Shown piece by piece: positions 45,482-55,261 of a stretch of 64,000 bases of DNA. Numbering within the stretch: position 1 is the first letter of the stretch; each line of letters opens with the position of its first letter. The notes below the pieces were generated by a model. The model searched no databases and was not told the origin of the DNA. It saw only the letters and a list, made by a program, of their open reading frames with translations. Source of the DNA: Gemmatimonadota bacterium (GTDB lineage: Bacteria; Gemmatimonadota; Gemmatimonadetes; Gemmatimonadales; Gemmatimonadaceae); NCBI GenBank assembly GCA_016712265.1, contig JADJRJ010000031.1, positions 124,001-188,000 on the forward strand, read 5' to 3'. Made by a program: the position numbers and the translations under genes.

Positions 45482-46036
45482 TCAGTCGCGCGACAGTTCC
45501 ACCGCCAGCCACCCTTTGGCCTTGAGCCAGTCGCGGCGGACCGTGCGGAGCGACATGCCTAACGCAACTGCCGTTTCGTCCTCGGTCATTCCGCCAAAGA
45601 ACCGGCATTCCACAACCTGGGCCAGCCGTGGTGCGACGGCGGCCAGTCGCTGCAGGGCTTCATCGAGCTCGAGGAGGCGGCCGGTGTCATCAGTGGCCGC
45701 TTGGAGAGCATCGTGCAGCTCCAGGGGCACCACACCGCCTCCGCGCTTTTCGGCGCGATGGGCCCGCGCGTAGTCCACCAGCACGCGGCGCATCGCGACG
45801 GAGGCGGTCATGAGGAACCGGGTGCGATTCTCCTCCGGGACGTTACGGGCGTTGACCAGCCGGAGGTACGCCTCGTGCACGAGGGCGGTCGTGGTGAGCG
45901 TATGGCCGACTGCCTCCCCCCGCAGGTGACGCCGCGCGATCCGACGGAGTTCGTCGTAGACCATCGGGACCAAGCCGTCGGCCGCCGCTGGGCTCCAGTC
46001 TGACGCGAGGACGAGCGCAGTGACGTCGGTGGGCAT
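45482..46036 (-). CDS. ECF sigma factor of the kinase-associated TIGR02999 type
   Basis: 184 aa from the ATG at 46036 (MPTDVTALVL). The frame is open further upstream to 46183 without a plausible leader. Region 2 contains DELRRIARRHLRGE and LVHEAYLRLVNA. Region 4 contains LAQVVECRFFGGMTEDETAVALGMSLRTVRRDW, an HTH characteristic of the sigma-70 X6/TIGR02999 family. It ends 8 nt from the end of the convergent protein kinase. In several phyla these sigmas sit next to such kinases and are thought to be activated by phosphorylation rather than by an anti-sigma factor; that is inferred here. Confidence 0.9.
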   Translation of the reverse strand: MPTDVTALVLASDWSPAAADGLVPMVYDELRRIARRHLRGEAVGHTLTTTALVHEAYLRLVNARNVPEENRTRFLMTASVAMRRVLVDYARAHRAEKRGGGVVPLELHDALQAATDDTGRLLELDEALQRLAAVAPRLAQVVECRFFGGMTEDETAVALGMSLRTVRRDWLKAKGWLAVELSRD

Positions 46037-46248
46037 GCCGAGGGCGGGGGACGGCGGTGTAGGGGTAGGTACTCCCTCGATCCGAACGTGGCAAGGTGTG
46101 CGGTCAGTGTGACATGCGGTCCGTGCTGTCGTCCACGGGCTCGAGATCTGGCCATCGGGCCTCCGTCTGTGCCGGCGTCTCACCGATGGCGGCCATCACG
46201 ACGGCCATGCGCTCACCGACGCGACGGGACACGCCCTAGATTCGTCGC

Positions 46249-47913
46249 ATGACCCGAATCTTCCACGGACTCGTCGCGGTGTGTGCGGTGTGCCTCGCCG
46301 CACCGGCGTTCGCCCAGTCGGCGCCTGTACCAACGCCGGCCATCTTCACGGCCCTCACCAGCCTCGACGCCCATCGCCTGGTTCCGCTGCCGTCTCGCGT
46401 CACGCCAGCGGCCACGGCGCCGTTCCTGTTCACGACCGCGACGCGCATCGTGGTTGATGGGCCGGCCGAGGTAACACGCACCGCCGACTTCTTCGCGCGG
46501 ATCCTGCGGAAGTCGATGGCCGTGTCGCTGCCGGTGACCAACGTGCGAGCGCGTCCGCGCCGCGCCGCGCGCGCGCCGAGCGACTCCGTGTCGGCGGGCG
46601 GCAACGTCGTCATGCTACAACTCGACACGGCGTCGACGCAAGGCAACGAGGGGTACACGATCGACATTGCCGCGGACACGCTCCGCCTCGTGGCGCGCAC
46701 ACCAGCCGGGCTCTTCTTCGCCGTGGCCACGCTGCGGCAGCTCCTCCCCGTCGGCATCGAAGCCGAGTACACCCTGCCGGGCCGTGCGCCGATCGTGTCG
46801 GTGCCGGCCGGGCGCATCGTCGATGCCCCGCGCTTTGCGTGGCGCGGCTCGATGCTCGATGTGGCGCGGCACTTCTTCACGGTCGACGAGGTGAAGCAAC
46901 ACATCGACCTCCTCGCCCTGTACAAGGTCAACACGTTGCACCTGCACCTGGCCGATGATCAGGGGTGGCGCATCCAGATCGCGTCGTGGCCGCGACTCAC
47001 GACGGTGGGGGGCAGCAGCGAGGTAGGTGGCGCATCCGGAGGCTTCTATACGAAGGCCGACTATCGCGAGATCGTGCAGTACGCGGCGGCGCGCCACATC
47101 ACCGTCGTGCCGGAGATCGACATGCCGGGGCACACCAATGCCGCGATCGCGGCGTACCCGGCCCTCGGGTGCAGCCGCGCGACCCCGAGCCTGTTCGGGG
47201 CGGACTCGCAGCCGGCGGGGGTGTACACGGGCATTCGCGTCGGGTGGAGCGCCCTCTGCGCCGAGAAGCCGATCACCTACCGCTTCGTCGAGGACGTGGT
47301 GCGCGAGCTCGCGGCGATGACGCCGGGCCCCTACATCCACATTGGCGGCGACGAGGTCGAGGTGTTGTCGCATGCGCAGTACGCGCGATTTGTGGAGCGG
47401 GCGCAGGGCCTGGTCCACAAGTACGGCAAGACCATGGTCGGGTGGGAGGAGGTCGGGAAGGCGACGCTGCGTCCCGGGTCGCTCGCGCAGCTCTGGCGGA
47501 GCGATACGGCGCTGCGCGCGGTGAAGCAGGGCAACCAGCTTATCATGTCGCCGGGGCCGCGCACCTACGTGGACATGAAGTACACACCGGAGACGGAGCT
47601 GGGGCTGCGGTGGGCCGGGGCGATCGAGTTGCGTACCGCGTACGACTGGGACCCGGTGACCTACATGGCGGGGTTGACGGAGAAGAACATCGTGGGCGTC
47701 GAGGCGCCGTTGTGGTCGGAGACGGTGAAGAACCTCACGGCGGCGCAGTACCTCCTGGTGCCGCGGTTGCCGGCCATCGCCGAGGTGGGGTGGAGCGAGC
47801 AGGCCCAGCGCAGCTGGGAGGGGTTCCGCACGCGCATTGCTGCGCACGCGTCACGCTGGCGACTCCTCGGCATCAACTACTACGCATCGCCACAGGTGGA
47901 ATGGCCGCGGTAG
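46249..47913 (+). CDS. GH20 beta-N-acetylhexosaminidase
   Basis: 554 aa with a signal peptide ending APAFAQ. It removes terminal GlcNAc or GalNAc from glycans or chitin fragments by substrate-assisted catalysis. The N-terminal alpha/beta domain (about 45-190) precedes the TIM barrel, whose landmarks are DVARHF, LHLHLADDQGWR, VVPEIDMPGH and the catalytic Asp368-Glu369 pair in IHIGGDEVE. All conserved residues are intact. The enzyme is periplasmic or exported. A polysaccharide deacetylase elsewhere in the window is compatible with amino-sugar use, but they are not in one operon. Confidence 0.96.
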   Translation: MTRIFHGLVAVCAVCLAAPAFAQSAPVPTPAIFTALTSLDAHRLVPLPSRVTPAATAPFLFTTATRIVVDGPAEVTRTADFFARILRKSMAVSLPVTNVRARPRRAARAPSDSVSAGGNVVMLQLDTASTQGNEGYTIDIAADTLRLVARTPAGLFFAVATLRQLLPVGIEAEYTLPGRAPIVSVPAGRIVDAPRFAWRGSMLDVARHFFTVDEVKQHIDLLALYKVNTLHLHLADDQGWRIQIASWPRLTTVGGSSEVGGASGGFYTKADYREIVQYAAARHITVVPEIDMPGHTNAAIAAYPALGCSRATPSLFGADSQPAGVYTGIRVGWSALCAEKPITYRFVEDVVRELAAMTPGPYIHIGGDEVEVLSHAQYARFVERAQGLVHKYGKTMVGWEEVGKATLRPGSLAQLWRSDTALRAVKQGNQLIMSPGPRTYVDMKYTPETELGLRWAGAIELRTAYDWDPVTYMAGLTEKNIVGVEAPLWSETVKNLTAAQYLLVPRLPAIAEVGWSEQAQRSWEGFRTRIAAHASRWRLLGINYYASPQVEWPR

Positions 47914-47965
47914 CTGGGGGTGTGTCGTGTCCTCTCAGCCCTTCCCAGGGAGAGCATCGCATCGG

Positions 47966-49204
47966 ATGAAGCGCACTGTGGTCGTGGGAGGTGGTGCCAT
48001 CGGCCTGGCGTGCGCGCACGGGTTGGCCAGGCGCGGGCGACAGGTCACGGTGTTGGACAAGGGCGCCCTTGGCGACGCGTGCACGAAGGGCAACGCGGGG
48101 TGGGTCGTTCCTTCCCTCTCGGCCCCGATTCCGGCGCCGGGGATGACATGGACGTCGCTCAAGTGGATGCTGTCGAGCGAGAGCCCGTTGTACATCGCTC
48201 CGAGTGCAACGCCGCGGCTCGCGCGCTGGCTGTGGCGCTTCTGGAGACACTGTAACGAGCGCGACTTCGAGGCGGGGCTGCATGCGGTCGCGACGCTCAA
48301 CCGTGGGACCCTCGCGGCATTCGACGCCCTGGCGCGCGACGGCATCGAGGTCGAGCTGCATCGCAAGGGCCTGCTGTGCGCCTTTGAACGGTCGACCCAC
48401 ATGGAAGCGTACCGCGCCGAGTTCACCTACCTGCGTGAGTACGGCTATGCCGTCCCGACGGCGATGCGCGGTGACGAGGTGCGTGCACTGGAGCCGGCGC
48501 TGTCGGACCACGTCACGTGCGGCTTCCTGACGCCCGAGGAGTATCATGTGCGCCCCGAGTCGCTGGCCTCCGGATACGCGGCCAAGCTGGCGAGCATGGG
48601 CGTCGAGATCCGCGCCGGTGTCACGGTGCTTGGAGGACGCGCCGATGCACGATCCGTGCTGCTCGAGACGACCGAGGGCGCCCTGGAGGCGGATGATGTG
48701 TTGGTCGCGGCCGGGGCGTGGTCCGGTGAAGTGATCGGGCACTTCGGCGTGCGCCTCCCCGTGCAGGCCGGCAAGGGATACAGCCTGACGATCGACGGGG
48801 CCGGTGAGCGCCTGCAGCGCCCGGTCTACTTCGGCGAGACGAAGATCGCTGCCACGCCGTTTGACGGTGCGCTGCGTTTTGCGGGAACCATGGAGCTCTC
48901 GGGGGTGAACGAGCGCATTGACCCGCGACGGATGGCGGGGATCCGGAAGGGGATCGCGCGCTTCGTCCGCGACGAGCTCCCGCCAGGCGGCGCGGAGTGG
49001 GTCGGGATGCGTCCGCTTACACCGGACGGGCTCCCGTTGTTAGGGCACGTCCCCGGGTTTGGCAACCTCTGGGTTGCAACCGGTCACGCGATGCTGGGCA
49101 TCACCCTGGCACCGGTGACGGGCGACGTCATGGGGGCGCTGATGACCGGGGAGCCAGCATCACGCGCGCTTTCGGCGTTCGAGCCGGGGCGGTTTCGGTG
49201 GTGA
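47966..49204 (+). CDS. FAD-dependent D-amino-acid dehydrogenase (DadA-like)
   Basis: 412 aa, with the ATG at 47966 giving MKRTVVVGGGAIGLACA. The dinucleotide motif GGGAIG is at residues 8-13. The family motif GNAGWVVPS lies at about 43-51, with a C-terminal GMRPLTPDGLPLLGHVPGFGNLWVATGH FAD-binding segment. It oxidises D-amino acids (or D-hydroxyproline-type imino acids) to keto acids, passing electrons to the respiratory chain. With the D-aminoacylase and aconitase X genes it suggests use of D-amino or hydroxyproline-like acids, though these are far apart. No signal peptide is seen. Confidence 0.9.
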   Translation: MKRTVVVGGGAIGLACAHGLARRGRQVTVLDKGALGDACTKGNAGWVVPSLSAPIPAPGMTWTSLKWMLSSESPLYIAPSATPRLARWLWRFWRHCNERDFEAGLHAVATLNRGTLAAFDALARDGIEVELHRKGLLCAFERSTHMEAYRAEFTYLREYGYAVPTAMRGDEVRALEPALSDHVTCGFLTPEEYHVRPESLASGYAAKLASMGVEIRAGVTVLGGRADARSVLLETTEGALEADDVLVAAGAWSGEVIGHFGVRLPVQAGKGYSLTIDGAGERLQRPVYFGETKIAATPFDGALRFAGTMELSGVNERIDPRRMAGIRKGIARFVRDELPPGGAEWVGMRPLTPDGLPLLGHVPGFGNLWVATGHAMLGITLAPVTGDVMGALMTGEPASRALSAFEPGRFRW

Positions 49205-49219
49205 ACGGTCGGGGCGGCC

Positions 49220-50190
49220 CTACTTGCGCCCAAACTTCGCTCGCCCCGTCTCGATCGCACCGAACGCGAGGGAGTCGCGCCGTTGCATGATGTGCACGGT
49301 CCAACCCTCGTTCATCCGCTGCTCCATCTCGGCGGGCGTGTTCGTCGGGAACCCGCACGGCTTCTTGAACTCCTTGCACGCGGCAAGAATCGTCGCGGCG
49401 GCTGCTTCACGCCCCGCCGGATCGCCCCGGTAGACACCACCTAACGTCCCGTACCCGGCAAAGACCTGCGCAACGCCGGGCTCGGCGACGATCTCGCGCG
49501 CCTTCGCAATCCCTTCCTTGCTCTCGATAATCACGCTGATGAACAACTCACCGTTCGTGTTCAGCGGCCAGATGTCCGCCTTGTCCTTGTACTGCGCGAC
49601 ACTCAGACCCCAATACGCGGCAGCCGCAGAAAGCCCGGTGTCCGGGCGCGTCCCTCCCTTCGACGCAAACCGCATCGCCTTGATCACGTCGCGCACTTCC
49701 TGGGCAGACTCCACCGCTTCCATCGAGACACTCACATGGCCAGCATTCAGCTGGCTGATGATGGCGTTGGTGACCTTCGCGGGGTCCGCATGCCAGATGC
49801 CGATCTTGGCGGTGAAGGGATGGGTGCGCATGGATCCACCGGCCTTCCGGATCTCCTCCAGGTACCGAAGGAAGGTCTCCGAGGTGCCCGCGGTGAACAG
49901 GTAGTCCGCGCGGCGGAACGCGACGGTCTCGGTCGCGGCGTCCGCGAGGTTGATCTCGGGCTGCGGTGCCGCTTGGGCCGGAGCGGCTGGCGGCGTCGCG
50001 CCGGGGGCGCCCGGGGGACCACCGCGAAACGCCCGCCGAACGATGGCCGGGTGCGAGATGCCAAAGATCGGGAGCCCCTGTTCCTGGGCGGCGATGATCG
50101 GGTTCATGCGGTCGCGGCCCTGCGCCAGGCCACATGCGGCGATCCCAGGAGAACAAGGGTGGTGACGCCACACAGGGCAATGTTGCGCAT
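49220..50190 (-). CDS. exported HpcH/HpaI-type aldolase family protein (frameshifted near the N-terminus)
   Basis: The main frame reads from MNPIIAAQEQGLPIFGISHP to the stop at 49220 and resembles the HpcH/HpaI aldolase/citrate-lyase TIM barrel (SMEAVESAQEV, ISVIIESKEGI). Directly upstream, in another frame, is a credible signal peptide starting at the ATG at 50190 (MRNIALCGVTTLVLLGSPHV), preceded by a TGAGGT ribosome site. One extra base in GGCC at 50128-50131 joins them as HVALAQGRDRMNP, giving a classic cleavage site. A periplasmic HpcH-like protein is unusual but recurs in this phylum, as far as I recall. An Ala/Pro linker and insertion lie at about residues 50-75. Function uncertain. Confidence 0.75.
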
Positions 50191-50441
50191 CGGGACGACC
50201 TCAATGAACGGGAAGGGGGACCATCGAAAGCCGGGCCTCGCGACCGGTCGCATATCATGCCCCGCGTCGCACCGTTGCACAATCGGCGGCTGGCAACCCT
50301 TGGCCGGGGCCTTGGCGTTCGCCACCTTCCACGTGGCGACGTGTGAGGTCCCGGGAACTCCCAACGTGGGCAAAGTCCAGCATGCGGACATGGCAAGAGC
50401 GATGGCACGGGCGGGTCGCGACGGCGGGCTGCCGCCGCCGC

Positions 50442-50801
50442 ATGCTCGTTAGGCTTTGCCTACTCGCCTCCCTCGTCGCGTGTTCGGGCGGCTCGACCGA
50501 TCCGGCGCGGACGTTCACCCTTCAGGCGTTGACGGACACGACCCAGGCGGGACTTCCCGGTGGGCTGGCGCCCGTCACGCCGCGGGTGCAGGTGCTGAGC
50601 GATCGCGTCCCGGTAGTCGGTTATCGGGTGAACTTCGCCGCGACTGGGGGTGGCAGTCCTACCACACCCTCCGTCTTCACCGATGGAACCGGTATCGCGT
50701 CTCCCGGAGCGTGGACGTTGGGTACGACACCCGGTGAACAAACGCTGACCGCGTCGATCCCGAGCGCCCGTGTGGTGTTCCGCGCGACGGCCCGTCCATA
50801 A
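50442..50801 (+). CDS. small Ig-like lipoprotein
   Basis: 119 aa starting at the ATG at 50442; the longer frame upstream lacks a leader. The lipobox is SLVAC (L-V-A-C) near residue 14. The mature part is a single beta-sandwich-like region (VQVLSDRVPVVGYRVNFAATGGG, then a TDGTGIASPGAWTLG strand) that fits a bacterial Ig-like (Big-1 type) domain. A CGTTAGGC octamer overlaps codons 3-5. The gene is divergent from the HpcH-like gene across about 250 nt in which I see no other feature. Function unknown; probably an envelope or surface anchor. Confidence 0.7.
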   Translation: MLVRLCLLASLVACSGGSTDPARTFTLQALTDTTQAGLPGGLAPVTPRVQVLSDRVPVVGYRVNFAATGGGSPTTPSVFTDGTGIASPGAWTLGTTPGEQTLTASIPSARVVFRATARP

Positions 50802-50809
50802 CCGGTGGC

Positions 50810-52865
50810 CTAACGCGCGATGATCGCCGCTGCCACCCGGGAGGCCAGGGCGTAGATCGTCTCCTGTGGATTGACCCCCGGCGCGGTGGGCAACAGCGAC
50901 CCGTCCGCCACGTAGAGCCCGCGCACACCGTATCGCTCCCTCCGGTGATACCGCCGCCAACCGGGAATCACTCCCCATCCGGCAGGTCCCGTTGACATGC
51001 GCGGAGAACAGGCCGAGCTGATTGGGCCCGGTGGGCGCGTCCGCGATGCGCGCGAGGTCGGCCTCCCGCCGCAACGCCAGCGGCTGCGCGTGCAGCGTCA
51101 TGGCCTGCTCCGCGCCGTTGGCCAGGTGCATGCGCGCGGCGGCGGTCATGGACGCCTTCACGTGCCGCGCATCCGCCGAGCCGAGCGCATAACGAACGCG
51201 CGGCTGGCCCGTGCGATCCACCGTCACCGAACCGTTGGAGGTCTGCAGGTCCGCGCCGTCGCGCGTCAGGCAGATGAACGGCGCGGTGCGATGCAGGGCC
51301 AACATCCGCTCGGCATGGGCCGCACCAAACCCCGGCATCGAGACGGCGGCCAGGCCGGGGCCTAACGCGGGACACTCGATCCAGAACCCGTATCCGTTGG
51401 CGTCCTCCCGCGCGAACTGGTCCATCATGGCAGTCAACGGCATGCCCGCCAATGGGTTGGTCTCCTCGGCGTACACCCCCATCACGGCGGTGGTGGGATG
51501 CAGTCGCAACCACCGGCCCACGGCGCCACCGCCCATGCCGGAACGCTGGAGCAGTGCGGGAGTCTCCACGGCGCCCGCCGCCACGACGACGATCGGCGCC
51601 TCGACCGTGATGGTGCCCACGGCTTGGCCGGTCTGGGGGTCGTACGCGACGGCCTCGACTTCCTTGCGCGGCGTCACCCCCGACCCCACGTCGCGATCGA
51701 TGACTCTCACGTGCTCGGCGCGGGTGTCGGCCAGCAGGCGCGCCCCATGGGCAAAGGCCATCGGCAGGTAGACCTGGGCCGCGCCGCGTCGGGCGTCGTA
51801 GCGGCAGCCGGACGAACAGGTCCCCGCGCGCTGGCACCCACGGGCGTTGACGTGCGCTGGAGCGGCGTGCCACCCCAGCCGACGAGCCCCGTCGAGCAAG
51901 AGCCGATCGGAAGGTGAGGGGGCGTCGTCCGGAACCTGGCCGACAGACAACTCGGCCTCGATGCGGGCGAACTCGGGGGCGAGTGCGGCCGATGTGAGGT
52001 CGCTGAGACCAAAGCGTCGCTGCCACTCCTCGAGCACATGGTCAGGCGTGCGGAGCATGATCATCCAGTTGACGCTCGTCCCACCGCCGACGGTCGTGCC
52101 CTGGAAGAGCGGGATCGAAAGGTCCGTGGTTGCCCGCGTCGCCGACTCGGCCATGAGGCGGGGCAACATCGTCGCCTCCCGCTCGGTGCGCTCAGCAGGC
52201 TCGAACCAGGAACCGGCTTCCAGGACGAGGACCTCGCCGCCGGCGGCTGCCAACCGCGCCGCAACGACCGCCCCGCCCGCGCCGCTCCCGATCACCACGG
52301 CGTCCGCGCGAAAGCGGAAGTTCCCGCGGAGTTCCGTCCCCGGGGTGATGGACCCGTGCCGGATGCCGCTCGGCGGTGGGGCGGGCGGCGGCACCGTGCG
52401 GTCGCCACGTGCGACGACCCCGCCCACTGGCCCTGGCATGGGTCCCTCCCAGGCGACGGCAGGGCGACGTTGGTGCAGTGGCGGGAGGACCTTCAGGGCG
52501 GCCAATCCTGCATCACTACTGTAGTACGTGGAGAGCACCAGGCGACGAACCGCCTGATGCAGGACGCGGGCGACGGGAAGCCGCGACGCGCCGAGCCGTG
52601 CGAAAAGCGCCGCACGCCGGTCCAGCGGAAGGGTGGCCCAAGGCCGGAATACGCCACACAGCGCGAGGCGCACCAGGGGCTGCCCCAGTGCGCCCAGCGC
52701 CTGGCGCAGCTCCTTCCGCGTGCGGAGCGGGAGGGCGGCGAATCGGGCGTCCAGCGCGGCGCCGAGCGACGCAGCGTCGGGGCCGCCCCCGGCCGTTCCC
52801 GGGGCAATCACCTCCGCCAGCGCCAGCAGCGTCTCGCGCTCGGGTGCTGGGAGACGGTCGGTCAT
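50810..52865 (-). CDS. GMC oxidoreductase with N-terminal subunit-3-like region (frameshifted near the C-terminus)
   Basis: From the ATG at 52865, residues about 1-130 look like a gluconate 2-dehydrogenase subunit-3-type helical region. A GMC flavoprotein follows, with ADAVVIGSGAGGAVVAARLAAAG, the GGGTSVNWMIMLRTP loop and the AAGAVETPALLQRSG signature. Near the C-terminus NGTCRMGSD continues to AAVSPEG, after which the true ending (RYGVRGLYVADGSLLPTAPGVNPQ through IIAR) is in another frame. An indel in the CCC run at 50938-50940 (GGG on this strand) reconnects them. The intact enzyme would be an FAD-linked sugar or alcohol dehydrogenase of about 680 aa. Its stop codon lies in CGTTAGGC. Confidence 0.85.
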
Positions 52866-52973
52866 GATGACGCCCAAGTCGGGCCGTGCCCGCCATCCCG
52901 CAACCCGACAGGGACGGTGTGCAAGTTCGTGCGGGCGGTGACGTCTCCCAACGTGATCCCGACTGGAGACCTG

Positions 52974-55253
52974 ATGCGTATTCGCCTGCTTGCCATGGTC
53001 GCGGCCTTCGCGCCGCTGCCCCTCGTTGCCCAGGGAAGACTCGTCCCTCGCGACTGTGCCCCGCCACCGTCCTGTCGTCCCGATGCAGAGTGTGCACGGC
53101 CGATGGTCCTTCCCTGTGCCAACCCACTTTCCCGGACCCAAAGCACGGTGAAGGTGGCCCTCGGTGATCGTGTGTTAAGGTGGGAGGTCACCGAGACGTT
53201 CGTGAACCGCGGCCCGCGGGTGGCGGAAGCCGACTACATCTTCCCCTTGCCCGCTGGCGCGGCGTTCGAGGACCTCAAGCTCTCGATCAATGGGGAATTG
53301 GTCGCCGGGGAGACGATGAGCGCCGAGAAGGCGCGTGGCATCTACGAAGAGATCGTCCGCCGGCAGCGCGACCCCGCCCTCGTGGAATGGATGGGGAGTG
53401 GGATGCTGCGCACCCGCATCTTCCCCATCGCGCCAGGTGAGGAGAAGAAGGTGGTCGTGCGCTACCAGAGTGTCGCGACCCGCGAGGGTGATGCGCTGCG
53501 CATCGACTACCGCCGCGGCACAGATCCCAATGCGGGCACTGCCCGGCCGGTGGAGCCCACGACGCGTGGTGGTGAACGCGAGGACTGGACCTCCTTCACC
53601 CTCGTGTACCAACGCGAAGGGCGCTACGGCGAGCCGTATTCGCCGACGCACACCCTGCGCACACGCGACGAGGGACGCACCCGCGCCGTGGAGGCTCGCG
53701 GCAGCGCGAGTGAGGTGGCCGTGTTGCTCCCGCTTCGCCACGCGGACGCCGCGAGCATCAACGTGCTGACTCACGCCCCGAGCGACGACGCCCGCGGCTT
53801 TGCGCTCTTTACGGTATCGCCCCCATCCACCCCGCGCCGCACGCTGCCGCGCGACGTGACCTTCGTGGTGGACGTGTCGGGGTCGATGCAGGGGAGCAAG
53901 ATCCAGCAGGCGCGCGAGGCGGGACGTGCCTTGCTCGCGTCGCTACGTCCCGAGGATCGCTTTCGCATCGTCGACTTCTCCACCGATGTGCGCAGCTTCC
54001 GTGACGGGTTCACGTCGGCGACGGCGGCCAACCTCCGCGAGGGACGACGTTACCTGGATGGGCTCCGCGCTGAGGGATCGACGAACATCTCGGGGGCGCT
54101 GGAAAGCGCCCTCTCGGAGCGCACCGATGGTGAGCGGCTCCCGCTGGTGGTGTTCGTGACGGATGGCGAACCGACCGTGGGTGAACGCAATGCGGATCGG
54201 ATCGCGGCGCTCGCCGGCCGGCTCCGCGGGCAGGCGCGGGTGTTTGCGATCGGGGTGAGCGCCCAGGTCAATGCCGGGCTCATCGAGCAGCTGGCCGTGG
54301 AGGGTCGCGGCACGGCACACTTTGTCCGCAATGAGGAATCGGTCGAGCGCACGGTCGCACTGCTGGCCTCGCGCCTCAACGCGCCGGTGCTCACTGATGT
54401 GCGCCTCACCGTGGATGGCGTGCGCCTCGCGCAGGTGCTGCCGAGCGGGACCATGGACCTCTTTGCCGGGCAGGACCTGGTCGTGCTCGCGCGGTACAGC
54501 GGATCGGGCTCGGCGCGTGTGCGCGTGACCGGAACGTCGGTGGATGGGCCAGTGACCTGGTCCACCACGGCCCGCTTTGTGGAGGATGACCGGCGCAACC
54601 CGTTCGTGGCGCGCCTGTGGGCGGCGCAGCGCATTGGATGGCTCGCAGCAGACAAGCGGCGAAATGGCGGTAGCCGAGAGCTGGACCGGGAGATTCGGTC
54701 GTTAGGCGAACGGTATGGCATTCCCACCGAGTTCTCGTCGTACCTGGTCGTGGAGCCCGGCATGCAGGTGGCGAGTCGGGACTCGGCCAGTCCGGCCAAC
54801 GTCCAGCCGATGGTACTGCGCGACGCGATGGTAGGGGCCAGCGCGGGTGGCCGCGGGACCGTGCAGTCGGCGGCCGCACCCCCGATGGCGAGCAACGAAG
54901 TCCGCTTTGAGGCGGCCCGCGCGGCCGCGAAGCAGCGCGAACTCAAGTCGGCGGCCGACATCGACGAAAGCGAGCGTCGGGCAGATCGCCGTCAGGTCGG
55001 CGGCCGGCTCTTTACCCAGGCCAATGGGGTATGGACGGATGTGCGCTGGACCCCGAAACTCCGCCTCGTGACCGTGAAACCGTATTCGGCCGCCTACTTT
55101 GAACTCGTGCAACGCCTTGACCAACTTGCCGAGCCATTTGCGCTCGGGGATCGCGTGATCGTCGCGGGGCGCGCGGTGGCCATCGAGCTATCGCCGACCG
55201 GTGCCGAGCGCCTGACGGCGGACGCCCTGGCGACCATCGTGCGGGACTGGTAA
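52974..55253 (+). CDS. secreted VIT and von Willebrand factor A domain protein
   Basis: 759 aa from the ATG at 52974 with GGAGA at 52965-52969; signal peptide ending PLVAQ. Residues about 40-170 are a VIT domain (YIFPLPAGAAFEDLKLSINGE, SAEKARGIYEEIVRR, LRTRIFPIAPGEEKKVVVRY). Residues about 290-470 are a vWA domain with an intact MIDAS motif DVSGSMQGSK, plus STNISGAL and FVTDGEPTVGE. The C-terminal third is a charged linker and a small beta region. VIT/vWA proteins mediate protein interactions in the envelope. An ECF sigma gene begins 8 nt downstream, suggesting co-expression. Confidence 0.92.
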   Translation: MRIRLLAMVAAFAPLPLVAQGRLVPRDCAPPPSCRPDAECARPMVLPCANPLSRTQSTVKVALGDRVLRWEVTETFVNRGPRVAEADYIFPLPAGAAFEDLKLSINGELVAGETMSAEKARGIYEEIVRRQRDPALVEWMGSGMLRTRIFPIAPGEEKKVVVRYQSVATREGDALRIDYRRGTDPNAGTARPVEPTTRGGEREDWTSFTLVYQREGRYGEPYSPTHTLRTRDEGRTRAVEARGSASEVAVLLPLRHADAASINVLTHAPSDDARGFALFTVSPPSTPRRTLPRDVTFVVDVSGSMQGSKIQQAREAGRALLASLRPEDRFRIVDFSTDVRSFRDGFTSATAANLREGRRYLDGLRAEGSTNISGALESALSERTDGERLPLVVFVTDGEPTVGERNADRIAALAGRLRGQARVFAIGVSAQVNAGLIEQLAVEGRGTAHFVRNEESVERTVALLASRLNAPVLTDVRLTVDGVRLAQVLPSGTMDLFAGQDLVVLARYSGSGSARVRVTGTSVDGPVTWSTTARFVEDDRRNPFVARLWAAQRIGWLAADKRRNGGSRELDREIRSLGERYGIPTEFSSYLVVEPGMQVASRDSASPANVQPMVLRDAMVGASAGGRGTVQSAAAPPMASNEVRFEAARAAAKQRELKSAADIDESERRADRRQVGGRLFTQANGVWTDVRWTPKLRLVTVKPYSAAYFELVQRLDQLAEPFALGDRVIVAGRAVAIELSPTGAERLTADALATIVRDW

Positions 55254-55261
55254 TCGCGACC

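Noticed and set aside
50104..50391. Separate small gene upstream of the HpcH-like aldolase
   Set aside because: Its last 28 codons are a signal peptide that joins the aldolase after a one-base correction; a stand-alone protein would end right after the signal peptide.
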